Assembly (NCBI GenBank): GCA_965224845.1
Contig: CBDDAJ010000009.1
Span: forward strand, 112,264 to 176,263
Source of the DNA: Wocania_A sp965224845
GTDB taxonomy: Bacteria > Bacteroidota > Bacteroidia > Flavobacteriales > Flavobacteriaceae
Length of the DNA stretch: 64,000 nt
Reading direction: 5' to 3'
Shown piece by piece: positions 33,155 to 41,736 of this stretch (position 1 is the stretch's first letter; each line of letters starts with the position of its first letter). Position numbers and translations under genes: made by a program. The notes below the pieces were generated by a model. That model was not told the DNA's origin and did no database searches. It saw only the letters and a list, made by a program, of their open reading frames with translations.

Positions 33155-34753
33155 CTATTCAATAAACTTTATCTGTTTCCATTCGTGCTCAATAACATCA
33201 TTTTTTTGAGGCTCACCAGGTGTGCTTCGTCCTTCAAGAATATATTTGGTAAGCAAAGTTTTTAATTCTTCAACTTTCTCAGTGTTTGAAGCGATCAAAT
33301 TAGTAGTTTCACTTGGGTCGTCTTTTAAGTTATAAAGTTGGTATTCTGGTAAAGTATCTATAGCCGCTTTATCTCCTGGTCTTGGAAAGCTCCAACCACC
33401 GGAGCCAGCACACATAATAAGTTTCCATTCGTCTTTTCTAATAGCAAAACTTCCATTGATGGAATGATGTACAGTAGCTTCTCTAAACGGTTTATCAAGT
33501 TTATTTTGATTGAGTATTGGCATTAAGCTATAACTGTCTTCAGCTTCATTATCTAAAAGCTTATAACCAGAAATTTCGGCACAGGTAGCCATAAAATCGG
33601 TAGTGCAAATGGTTTCATTTGATGTGATGCCCTGCTTTATCTTTTTTGGCCATTTCACTATAAAAGGAACACGATGGCCGCCCTCAAAAATATCAGCTTT
33701 ATGCCCGCGGTATATATAGCTAGGGTTATGGTCTTTTGCTTTTAAAATCTCATAATCTGCTTGTGGGGAGCACCCGTTATCACTTGTAAAAATTACAATT
33801 GTGTTGTCTTCAATACCGGCTTGTTGTAAGGTTTTAGTTAGTTGCCCCATGTATGCATCGATTAGCATCATAAAATCGGCATAAGGATTTAAATTACTTT
33901 TACCCAACCATTCTGAGGTAGGCAAGATTGGTGTGTGTGGTGATGGTAAAGCCAGATATAAGAAAAACGGATCTTTTTCTTTTGCTTTTTCGTTGATGTA
34001 TTTAAACGATCGTCTAAAAAAATTAGGGGTTACATCGTCATGAATAAAATCTTTAGATGTTGGCCCTTTCCGCCACCAGGAATATTTACCGGTATTTTCG
34101 GTAATGGAATCTGGTACAACTGTAGCTTTACCATTTTCAACGTATACATAAGGTGCCATATCTAGCGAGCCAGAATGCCCATAAGCATAGGTAAACCCTA
34201 AATCGTTTGGCCCATTTTTAATGGGTTCGGTAAAATCTATATTATCAAAATCTTTCGCATTCCAGCCGCTTCCGCCTAAACTATCCTCATTTTTTAAAGC
34301 CCAGTCCCAACCTAAATGCCACTTACCAATAAAGGCTGTGCTGTAACCCTGCTTTTTAAGCATTGAAGCCACAGTAGTTCTGGTGCTTGGAATTAATGCT
34401 TTAGATTTTCCTGTTAAAACACTGCTTTTTAATTTACTTCTCCAATTATATCGCCCGGTTAAAATACCATACCGTGTAGGGGTACAAACTGCAGATGATG
34501 TATGTGCATCTGTAAACCTGATGCCTTCGTTTGCTAATTGATTGATATTTGGTGTTTTAATTTTTCCGTTTTCATTAAAGCTGGAAATATCGCCGTAACC
34601 TAAATCGTCTGCTAAAACATAAATAATGTTTGGTTTTTGTTCTGTTTCCGGATCATTTTTAGCTTGCTTGCAAGATAGCGCAAAGGGTATAAGAAATATT
34701 AAAAAAAGGGAAACCCTGGCATGTGTTAGTTCTACTTGTAGACTCTTTTTCAT
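33155..34753 (-). CDS. Lipoprotein sulfatase (formylglycine-dependent, S1 family)
   Basis: A 532-residue sulfatase with a lipoprotein-type signal (Cys28 in ALSC). The N-terminal metal site is LADDLGYGD (49-50), and the active-site motif CTPTR (90-94) carries the cysteine that becomes formylglycine, followed by GILTGRY. FIGKWHLGW and TSDNGCSPQ are further S1 landmarks. It would remove sulfate esters from polysaccharides in the periplasm or at the surface, as in marine flavobacteria. The maturase is not in this window, and no polysaccharide lyase or SusCD pair is adjacent. The substrate is unknown. Confidence 0.9.
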   Translation of the reverse strand: MKKSLQVELTHARVSLFLIFLIPFALSCKQAKNDPETEQKPNIIYVLADDLGYGDISSFNENGKIKTPNINQLANEGIRFTDAHTSSAVCTPTRYGILTGRYNWRSKLKSSVLTGKSKALIPSTRTTVASMLKKQGYSTAFIGKWHLGWDWALKNEDSLGGSGWNAKDFDNIDFTEPIKNGPNDLGFTYAYGHSGSLDMAPYVYVENGKATVVPDSITENTGKYSWWRKGPTSKDFIHDDVTPNFFRRSFKYINEKAKEKDPFFLYLALPSPHTPILPTSEWLGKSNLNPYADFMMLIDAYMGQLTKTLQQAGIEDNTIVIFTSDNGCSPQADYEILKAKDHNPSYIYRGHKADIFEGGHRVPFIVKWPKKIKQGITSNETICTTDFMATCAEISGYKLLDNEAEDSYSLMPILNQNKLDKPFREATVHHSINGSFAIRKDEWKLIMCAGSGGWSFPRPGDKAAIDTLPEYQLYNLKDDPSETTNLIASNTEKVEELKTLLTKYILEGRSTPGEPQKNDVIEHEWKQIKFIE

Positions 34754-34934
34754 AATTTAATTGGTTATTAAATGGATCGTAAATTAAGAGATGCTTTATA
34801 GTAGCCGTAATGTATTTATTAATACACATAATAACTACTTAATTATCTACCATTCTTGATACTTTTTTTACTTGGTGCAAGTAAGAAGGTGGTATAAATG
34901 AGTATACAGGATTGGATAAATGAAGTTTTCTTGC

Positions 34935-35531
34935 TTAGAGGATTTTGTCTAAAAAAGTAGCTATACTTTCTTTGCTTTTCATTAAAAGTTCTGTTTTAGC
35001 ATGCTCCATATCACTTTTCTTCTTGTCTTGAGAGAGTTTAAATTTACCCTCCCAGGAAGTAATGGCAATCTCAAAGCCTTTAATATAATTAATTAAGCCA
35101 TGCATTCTCGGGTTATCCATTTTAAGTTTATACTTATAATCTGGAGCTTCAAGGAAATTAGTCATATCTACTAAGCTTTGTTTAACTTTTTTTTCATCAG
35201 TTATTTCAACTACAGTGCCTTTTAAATGCACTTTTATGTAGTTCCAAGTTGGCAATTGTGTGGTAGAGTACACACTTGGAGAAATATAACATTGAGGGCC
35301 AGAAAAAATTATAGTTATAATATTATTGTCTTTAAGTAAGGCTGCTTGCGGATTGTAAGCATCAATATGGCCTATTAGTTTTTTATCTGTTTCTCTATAA
35401 ATTAAAGGTAGATGTGTAATTAATGGGATGTCGTTTTTTACTGAAATAACGGTAGCTAAAGGATATTTTTTAATCACTTCAATCATGTGATTAATATCTG
35501 AATCTTGATGATGCTTTGGTGGATAATTCAT
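34935..35531 (-). CDS. FMN-binding split-barrel protein, PaiB-like
   Basis: A 198-residue protein of the PaiB family, flavin-reductase-like split barrels first described as negative regulators of sporulation and protease genes. Typical stretches are YPLATVISVKNDIPLITHLPLI, GHIDAYNPQAALL and the YISPSVYSTTQLPTWNYIKVHLKG core. It is five bases from the DUF1569 gene and probably co-transcribed. Its target in flavobacteria is not known. Confidence 0.85.
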   Translation of the reverse strand: MNYPPKHHQDSDINHMIEVIKKYPLATVISVKNDIPLITHLPLIYRETDKKLIGHIDAYNPQAALLKDNNIITIIFSGPQCYISPSVYSTTQLPTWNYIKVHLKGTVVEITDEKKVKQSLVDMTNFLEAPDYKYKLKMDNPRMHGLINYIKGFEIAITSWEGKFKLSQDKKKSDMEHAKTELLMKSKESIATFLDKIL

Positions 35532-35536
35532 AAATA

Positions 35537-35989
35537 TTAAGCGCCAAATTGAGTTAAATGATGGTCTAAATGTTTGTATTGCATCTTACCCCATTGTTCT
35601 GTTGTAAAATCACCAAAAAGAGGATGTGTTGGCCAATTGGTTTTTTCTTTTAATTGAGAAAATTCATTAATAACCTGTATTAATTTATCTTTTTGAGTCT
35701 TAAATTCTTGAGGATCTGTTATTCTAAATTCTCGTACAGTTCCTAAATTTTTTTGCCAGGGTTTATCATTATACATAGTTGATTTAAAAAGTTTAAACAT
35801 AAGTTTTTTTGCAAAACCAATTTTTGTATTTAACTGTAGAGTCCCGTTGGCGACCTCCAGAGGTTTTTGGCAATGTGTTAGCATTTGTGCAACATCCATT
35901 TTACCCCAATTAGCCTGGGTTTGCTCATTTAAATTTTCTATTCTTTTTAAAATGAGCTGCTGGGTTTCAGTTTCAAATAATGACTTCAT
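35537..35989 (-). CDS. DUF1569 (DinB-superfamily) protein
   Basis: A 150-residue helical protein with the DUF1569 pattern: WGKMDVAQMLTHCQKPLEVANG near residue 30-50, with a metal-ligand-like His, and HPLFGDFTTEQWGKMQYKHLDHHLTQF at the end, giving the three-histidine arrangement of DinB-like four-helix bundles. Members may be thiol or small-molecule transferases; the role is unknown. It is the first gene of the minus-strand pair with the PaiB-like gene and diverges from radC. Confidence 0.82.
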   Translation of the reverse strand: MKSLFETETQQLILKRIENLNEQTQANWGKMDVAQMLTHCQKPLEVANGTLQLNTKIGFAKKLMFKLFKSTMYNDKPWQKNLGTVREFRITDPQEFKTQKDKLIQVINEFSQLKEKTNWPTHPLFGDFTTEQWGKMQYKHLDHHLTQFGA

Positions 35990-36038
35990 ATTGAATATTT
36001 TAATTGCACTTGAAATTTACAATATTTATCTTTAACCA

Positions 36039-36737
36039 ATGCAAGAAAAACCATTATCGTTTTCAATTAAACATTGGGCACAGGACGATCAACCTCGTGA
36101 AAAATTACTTTGTAAAGGTAAAGACACTTTAAGTGATGCAGAATTGGTTGCTGTTTTAATAGGCTCGGGGAATAGAGAAGAAAGTGCTGTAGCTTTAAGT
36201 AAGCGTATTTTAGCAAGTGTAGATAATAATTTAAGCGATTTAGGTAAACTCTCTATTAAGGAACTCATGTCATTTAAGGGTATTGGTGAGGCCAAGGCTA
36301 TTTCCATTACTGCTGCTTTAGAATTAGGCAGAAGGCGTAGAAGTGAAGACGCATTACAGAAAAGCAAAATTACCTCAAGTACTTCGGTTTTTGAATTAAT
36401 GCAACCTGTTATTGGCGACATCCAGCATGAAGAGTTTTGGATTATTTACTTAAATAATTCTAACAAGGTAATTCAAAAAAATCAATTAAGTAAAGGTGGT
36501 ATTACTGGTACTTTTGTTGATGTGCGTTTGGTGTTAAAAAACGCATTACAAGTTGGAGCGACAGGTTTAATTTTAGCCCATAACCACCCGTCTGGAACTA
36601 TAAGCCCTAGCAAAGCCGATAAACAAATCACCCAGAAGTTAAAAATAGCAGCAGAAAGTTTAGATATAAAAGTATTAGATCACTTAATTATAACAGAAAA
36701 AGCATATTTTAGTTTTGCTGATGAATCACTGTTGTGA
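36039..36737 (+). CDS. radC: RadC-family JAB1/MPN protein
   Basis: A 232-residue protein with an N-terminal helix-hairpin-helix region (DLGKLSIKELMSFKGIGEAKAISITAALELGRRR) and a C-terminal MPN metalloprotease-like domain bearing the JAMM-type HNHPSG motif. The historic DNA-repair name is not well supported by experiment. Length is normal. Its start lies 49 bases from the divergent DUF1569 gene. Confidence 0.93.
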   Translation: MQEKPLSFSIKHWAQDDQPREKLLCKGKDTLSDAELVAVLIGSGNREESAVALSKRILASVDNNLSDLGKLSIKELMSFKGIGEAKAISITAALELGRRRRSEDALQKSKITSSTSVFELMQPVIGDIQHEEFWIIYLNNSNKVIQKNQLSKGGITGTFVDVRLVLKNALQVGATGLILAHNHPSGTISPSKADKQITQKLKIAAESLDIKVLDHLIITEKAYFSFADESLL

Positions 36738-36835
36738 AAGCATCAACCCCCAAATGTAAAATTCCAAAATTTTAAGCGAAATAGTAGAACAGTTGGAATT
36801 TGTAAGTTTTAAAAAATGGAATTTATAGTTGTAGA

Positions 36836-38137
36836 ATGTTATTAGTTTATACTCATAAAATATCACCAAGGTTAAAATATACGTTTAAGCATATTTGTAC
36901 AAGAGTATTGGGTGTAAAGGTTAGCTTTACTACAAAAATAGAAGATTTTATTGCGCACGATAGCTTAAAAATGTCATATACAAGGCAACAGTTAGGAAAC
37001 GAATTTTTTATTAAAAGCCATGACATTTTATTTGAACAAGGCCTATCTGATATAGAAATACACGTACATAATTGGGAAGAAACAAAAGGGTTCTTTTTTA
37101 ATGGAGATAAAAGTGCAATACCATTTGACATTTTTGCAGCATCCTTTTATTTGTTATCAAGATACGAAGAGTATTTACCGCAAGTAAGGGATGAATTTGG
37201 GCGCTTTATAGCTACTGAAAGTATTGCATTTAAATACGGTTTTTTACATCAGCCAGTAGTAGATATTTGGGCATTTAAGTTTAAAATAGCTTTGCAGAAC
37301 CACTTTCCGGATTTTAGTTTCCCAGAAAGAACATACAGTATAAAACCAGTAATAGATATTCCTAGTGCATATAATTATAAATTAAAAGGAATTATTAGAA
37401 CATGTGGTGGTGCTGTTAAGGATTTATTACGATTAAGACTTAAAAGTTTGTACGATAGGTTTATGGTGATTTTTGGATTAAAGCATGACCCATTTGATAC
37501 GTTTAAATATATAATAAATAAACAAAAGCAAAGCCGTTTTAAATTTATGTTTTTCTTTTTAATTGGGGCATATTCTACTTACGATAAAGGAATTAATGCT
37601 AATAAGAAGAAGTTTATATCGCTTATAAAACAAGTAGCAGACTATTCTACTGTAGGTTTAAAAACGTCGTTTTTTGCACTGGATGACTTATCTGTTTTAA
37701 AGAAAGAAAAAACTCAAATGGAAGCTATTATAAATACTTCTTTAACAGCTTCTAAGCAGTCGTATTCTAAACTTAATTTGCCTGAAACCTACAGGAATCT
37801 TATAGAACTGGAGATTGAAGAAGATTATACGATGGGGTATGTAAACCATGTAGGTTTTAGAGCGGGGTCGTGTACGCCGTTTTTGTTTTACGATTTAGAT
37901 TATGAAATACAAACGCCCTTAAAGGTATACTCGTACCATCTAATGGACTATGCCTTGTTGAAAAACCTATCATTATTAGATAAAAAGAAGGCCTTAAATC
38001 AAATTATAAATGAAATAAAGCAAGTAAACGGAGTGTTTATTCCTGTGCTCCATAACTATACTTTTAGTAATGATCAGCAGTGGACTGGGTTTAAAGAATT
38101 GTTTAATATTATTTTGGAATCGGTAAATGAAAATTAA
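36836..38137 (+). CDS. Polysaccharide deacetylase-like protein (DUF7033 plus NodB-like region)
   Basis: A 433-residue protein without a signal peptide. The N-terminal third (IPFDIFAASFYLLSRYEEYLPQ, DEFGRFIATES, QPVVDIWAFKF) matches the domain found ahead of NodB-like catalytic regions in Bacteroidota. The C-terminal half retains pieces of the deacetylase barrel (GLKTSFFALDDLSVL, HVGFRAGSCTPFLFYDL, the late LHNYTF). The usual metal-binding Asp-His-His set is not obvious, so activity is uncertain. It overlaps the next gene by 11 bases. Confidence 0.7.
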   Translation: MLLVYTHKISPRLKYTFKHICTRVLGVKVSFTTKIEDFIAHDSLKMSYTRQQLGNEFFIKSHDILFEQGLSDIEIHVHNWEETKGFFFNGDKSAIPFDIFAASFYLLSRYEEYLPQVRDEFGRFIATESIAFKYGFLHQPVVDIWAFKFKIALQNHFPDFSFPERTYSIKPVIDIPSAYNYKLKGIIRTCGGAVKDLLRLRLKSLYDRFMVIFGLKHDPFDTFKYIINKQKQSRFKFMFFFLIGAYSTYDKGINANKKKFISLIKQVADYSTVGLKTSFFALDDLSVLKKEKTQMEAIINTSLTASKQSYSKLNLPETYRNLIELEIEEDYTMGYVNHVGFRAGSCTPFLFYDLDYEIQTPLKVYSYHLMDYALLKNLSLLDKKKALNQIINEIKQVNGVFIPVLHNYTFSNDQQWTGFKELFNIILESVNEN

Positions 38138-38816
38138 AAACATCACAGACATTTTTTTTGATTTGGACCATACACTTTGGGACTTTGATAAAAACTCTGC
38201 GCTTACATTTGATAAAATTTTTAGGATAAATGGTATTGATATTAATTTGAATGAGTTTTTATCATATTATGAGCCTATAAACTTAAAGTATTGGAAACTA
38301 TATAGAGAAGAAAGAATAGATAAAGAATCATTGCGGTTTGGACGGTTACATGATGCTTTTTCTGCCATAAATTTTACTGTAGAAAAGCACTTAATCAATC
38401 AACTTTCTGAAGATTACATAACACATCTTACGACTTTCAATCATTTATTTGATAACACTTTTGAGATTCTAGATTATTTAAAGCCCTCATATAATCTGCA
38501 TATTATAACCAATGGGTTTAGCGAAGTGCAACACGGTAAGCTAACAAAATCGAATATCAATCATTATTTTGAAACAGTTACAAATTCAGAAATGGTAGGT
38601 GTTAAAAAACCAAATCCTAAAATTTTTAATCACGCATTGAAAGTTGCAAATGTAAATGTAGACCAATCCATAATGATTGGAGATAATTACGAAGCAGATG
38701 TACTAGGCGCTTTAAATATTGGTATGGATGCTATTTTTTTTGGTAATTATAATAATAAGTTAGATGCTACAGTTAAACAAGTTGATAACCTTATACAACT
38801 CAAGAAATATTTATAA
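38127..38816 (+). CDS. HAD-family hydrolase, YjjG-type nucleotidase
   Basis: A 229-residue HAD phosphatase. Motif I is FFDLDHTLWDFD with the nucleophile Asp and acid/base Asp two residues on; motif II is ITNG, motif III VGVKKPNP, and motif IV MIGDNYEADVLGA. The C1 cap and closeness to YjjG suggest dephosphorylation of non-canonical pyrimidine nucleotides. The start overlaps the preceding gene by 11 bases, which suggests translational coupling. Confidence 0.88.
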   Translation: MKIKNITDIFFDLDHTLWDFDKNSALTFDKIFRINGIDINLNEFLSYYEPINLKYWKLYREERIDKESLRFGRLHDAFSAINFTVEKHLINQLSEDYITHLTTFNHLFDNTFEILDYLKPSYNLHIITNGFSEVQHGKLTKSNINHYFETVTNSEMVGVKKPNPKIFNHALKVANVNVDQSIMIGDNYEADVLGALNIGMDAIFFGNYNNKLDATVKQVDNLIQLKKYL

Positions 38817-38875
38817 GTTTCATAATATGTTTAGGGGCTTGTTCGTTTTACTTAAACCCACGATAAACTTAGCCT

Positions 38876-39442
38876 ATGATAAAGGACATTTTAAAACACC
38901 TAGTTGTAGTGATTCTTTGTTGCTTTTTTATGTGCTCATGCACAAAGGATGTAGATTTTAATCAAGCAAAAGATTTAACACTAGAACCTATTATAGCTTC
39001 AGATTTAATTTTTTTTGACACGCCCGCCAGCAGTTTTTTTGTTGATGGAACTGAGCTAAATACAATTAGAGATTCTGTTATCATCGATTTATTTAGCCGT
39101 GATTTTGTTGTTGATAATCTTGTTAAGGCAGACTTTGTTTTTGAAACTACAAATTCAATTAATAGAGCATTTAGTGTTCAAATCGATTTTTTAGATGCTA
39201 CCGATTTACAACAGCATTCTTTTACAGTTTCTGCTTTGGCATCGCCAACAAATACAGATGTTGTAACCTTACATACTGAAATATTTGAAGGCAATTTACT
39301 AAATGCTTTAAAAGCCACTAATAAAGTGGTGTTGACTATACAGGCATTATCGGGTGGTTCTTCCCTTAATGATACTACACCGGGAAGAATTCAACTGAAA
39401 TCAAAAGGGATATTCTATTTAAAAATTGAAGGATCTGAATGA
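38876..39442 (+). CDS. Putative lipoprotein of unknown function
   Basis: A 188-residue protein with a hydrophobic signal and lipobox (FMCSC, lipidated Cys about 22). The rest is strand-rich, including SFFVDGTELNTIRDSVIIDLFSRDFVVDNLVKADFVFETT and TNKVVLTIQALSGGSS, resembling an immunoglobulin-like sandwich. I do not recognise a family. The stop overlaps the start of the following outer-membrane protein as ATGA, so the two are very likely partners. Confidence 0.7.
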   Translation: MIKDILKHLVVVILCCFFMCSCTKDVDFNQAKDLTLEPIIASDLIFFDTPASSFFVDGTELNTIRDSVIIDLFSRDFVVDNLVKADFVFETTNSINRAFSVQIDFLDATDLQQHSFTVSALASPTNTDVVTLHTEIFEGNLLNALKATNKVVLTIQALSGGSSLNDTTPGRIQLKSKGIFYLKIEGSE

Positions 39443-40848
39443 GAAAAGTAAGTCTATTATTTGGTTTAATTGCCTGTGTGTCTTTTTCACAGAATAAACA
39501 AATACTCTATGGCTTTTCTGAAATACCACAAGCACTGTTACAAAACCCTGGAGGTAGCATGAATAACAATGGGTATTTTGGTATACCAGTACTATCTCAT
39601 ATACATTTTTCAGGAGGAACATCAGGGCGTACCATTTATGATCTTTTTGCCAGAGATGGTATTGATTTTAATACAAAACTTAAGCATGCTGTTTACAGTA
39701 TGGATTCTAAAGACTTTTTTACATTTAATCAACAATTAGAATTGTTTTCTGCTGGTTTTGCATTTGGCCCGAGTTATGAAAAAAAAGAATATTTAAGCTT
39801 TGGTTTGTACCAGGAAACAGATTTAATAACTTATTTTCCTAAAGATATTGCTGTTTTAGCTTTAGAAGGAAATGCTAATAATATTAATAGACCCTTTAAC
39901 TTAAATCATATTAACGTTAGTGCTGAAGTTATTTCGGTTTTTCATGTGGGGTATAATAAAAAAGTAAATAAAAATTTCACGTACGGGCTTAGAGGAAAAA
40001 TTTATTCGAACATCATCAATTTTAGGGCCATAAAAAATAATGGCGTGTTTGTAACTGTACCCGGAGAAAATAATTTTTATAATCATATTTTTAATTTAGA
40101 CTTAGAGTTACAAACGTCTGGATTTTCCAGTTTAGTTGAAGATGATAATTCAGATGTTTCTAATGATATGAAAGCGTTAAGAAAGCGTTTATTATTGGGA
40201 GGTAATTTAGGTCTGGGTTTTGATGTGGGTTTTACTTATAATTTAACAAAACAATGGACAGTAGATGCCAGTTTGTTGGATGTTGGTTTTATTAGACACA
40301 GTAAAGACATAAAAAATTATCAAGTTAATGGTAATTATACATTTGAAGGCATAAATCCGCTTTTTCCAGAAACAAATACTGGGCAAACAGCCGAAGATTA
40401 TTGGAATGAAGTAGGTGAAGATTTTGAAGACCTATTTGAATTAGATAGTACTGCCACCAAGTATACCTCTTGGAGACCTATAAAACTAAATGCATCACTA
40501 AATTATGCTTTTGGAAAAAAAAAGTATAAAGACTGTAATTGCTTAAGAGAAGATATAGGTTACTTAAATGCAGTAGGGTTGCAACTTTATGCTATAAACA
40601 GACCCAAACAACCACAATTAGCGTTAACGGCTTATTATTACAGGCGATTATTTAAAGGCTTAAGAGCAAAAGCAACTTATACTATAGATCCTTACTCCTT
40701 TAATAATGTAGGCTTAGGCCTATCTGCACATTTAGGAGGGTTTAATTTTTATATGATGGCAGATAATTTTTTACAATATAAAAACATTTATAACGCACAA
40801 AGTGTATCTTTACAATTAGGTTTTAACTATATATTTAATAAAAAATGA
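39439..40848 (+). CDS. DUF5723-family outer-membrane beta-barrel protein
   Basis: A 469-residue protein with a signal peptide (ends VSFSQ) followed by YGFSEIPQALLQNPGG, the typical DUF5723 opening, and many amphipathic strands to the C-terminus (YNIFNKK-type end). This resembles PorV/FadL-like barrels of Bacteroidota but without assigned cargo. It is overlapped by four bases at both ends: by the putative lipoprotein upstream and by a secreted coiled-coil protein downstream. The three therefore look like one envelope unit. Confidence 0.8.
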   Translation: MRKVSLLFGLIACVSFSQNKQILYGFSEIPQALLQNPGGSMNNNGYFGIPVLSHIHFSGGTSGRTIYDLFARDGIDFNTKLKHAVYSMDSKDFFTFNQQLELFSAGFAFGPSYEKKEYLSFGLYQETDLITYFPKDIAVLALEGNANNINRPFNLNHINVSAEVISVFHVGYNKKVNKNFTYGLRGKIYSNIINFRAIKNNGVFVTVPGENNFYNHIFNLDLELQTSGFSSLVEDDNSDVSNDMKALRKRLLLGGNLGLGFDVGFTYNLTKQWTVDASLLDVGFIRHSKDIKNYQVNGNYTFEGINPLFPETNTGQTAEDYWNEVGEDFEDLFELDSTATKYTSWRPIKLNASLNYAFGKKKYKDCNCLREDIGYLNAVGLQLYAINRPKQPQLALTAYYYRRLFKGLRAKATYTIDPYSFNNVGLGLSAHLGGFNFYMMADNFLQYKNIYNAQSVSLQLGFNYIFNKK

Positions 40849-41699
40849 AAACTAAATTATTTACTATACTCCTAGCTTTTTTTGTTGTTACAAGTGTGTT
40901 TTCTCAATCCAGTTTAAACGATTATAAATACGTAATAGTACCTAAAAAATTCGATTTTTTAAAACAAGAAAATCAATATCGCTTAAATGCTTTAACTAAA
41001 TTTTTATTTGAAAAATATGGATTTACAACAGTAGTTGAAGGCGAACAATATCCAGATGATTTAGCTGGAAATGTATGTATGGGCTTAACATCTGATGTAG
41101 AAAAAGGAAAAGGGATGTTTAAAACAAAATTAAGCATAGTTTTAAAAAATTGCCAGGGCGGAGTAATTTATACATCCAAAGTTGGAGAAAGTAGAATAAA
41201 GGAGTATGACAAGGCCTATACAGAAGCCTTACGAAATGCTTTTAACTCGTTTGAAGCAATTGATTACAAGTATGTGCCTAATGGTAAAAACAATGTAATT
41301 GCTTCAAATAAAACCGAAACTGGGAGTGATGTCTCTGAGGAACTTCAAAAACTAAAAGAAGAAATAAAATCGTTAAAGGAAAAGAAAAAAGAAGCCGTTC
41401 AGGTAAAAGAAGAGAACGTTAAAGAGATTGTTGAAGTACCAGTAAAGGAAGTTAAAACAGTACAACAAGAAGTTATAGAAGGACCGTCGAATATTTTATA
41501 TGCACAAGAAATAGCAAATGGATTTCAGTTAGTAGATAGCTCTCCAAAAGTGGTATACAGAATTAAAAGTACAAACTTAAACAATGTGTTTTTAGTTGAA
41601 AATAAGAGTGCTATTATCTATAAAAAAGGGAATGATTGGGTTTTAGAGTTTTATTCAAATAATGTTTTAAAACAAGAGGCTTTACATATTAAATTTTAA
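40845..41699 (+). CDS. Secreted coiled-coil protein of unknown function
   Basis: A 284-residue protein with a signal peptide (ends TSVFSQ). The N-terminal domain (about residues 22-145) is a compact alpha/beta region with YKYVIVPKKFDFLKQENQYRLNALTKFLFEKYGF. A charged coiled coil follows (about 165-215, EELQKLKEEIKSLKEKKK and repeats of VKE), then a C-terminal strand-rich tail ending LKQEALHIKF. The coil could bridge periplasm and outer membrane. It starts inside the stop of the DUF5723 gene. Confidence 0.72.
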   Translation: MKTKLFTILLAFFVVTSVFSQSSLNDYKYVIVPKKFDFLKQENQYRLNALTKFLFEKYGFTTVVEGEQYPDDLAGNVCMGLTSDVEKGKGMFKTKLSIVLKNCQGGVIYTSKVGESRIKEYDKAYTEALRNAFNSFEAIDYKYVPNGKNNVIASNKTETGSDVSEELQKLKEEIKSLKEKKKEAVQVKEENVKEIVEVPVKEVKTVQQEVIEGPSNILYAQEIANGFQLVDSSPKVVYRIKSTNLNNVFLVENKSAIIYKKGNDWVLEFYSNNVLKQEALHIKF

Positions 41700-41708
41700 T
41701 TTTGTTTT

Positions 41709-41736
41709 CACCCAACACCCAACACCCAACACCTAA
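41709..41736. repeat. 7-bp tandem repeat CACCCAA (four units)
   Basis: Three exact CACCCAA units (41709-41729) are followed by CACCTAA (41730-41736). The last unit covers the stop codon of rarA on the opposite strand. It fills nearly the whole gap between two convergent genes. Confidence 0.85.

Noticed and set aside
19883..34753. Sialidase and sulfatase as one mucin-degradation locus
   Set aside because: They are about 12 kb apart with many housekeeping genes between and lie on opposite strands.
36089..36421. 110-residue minus-strand frame inside radC
   Set aside because: Antisense to the conserved helix-hairpin-helix region of RadC; no family or start context.
41709..41736. CRISPR-like array
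   Set aside because: Units are 7 bases with no spacers.
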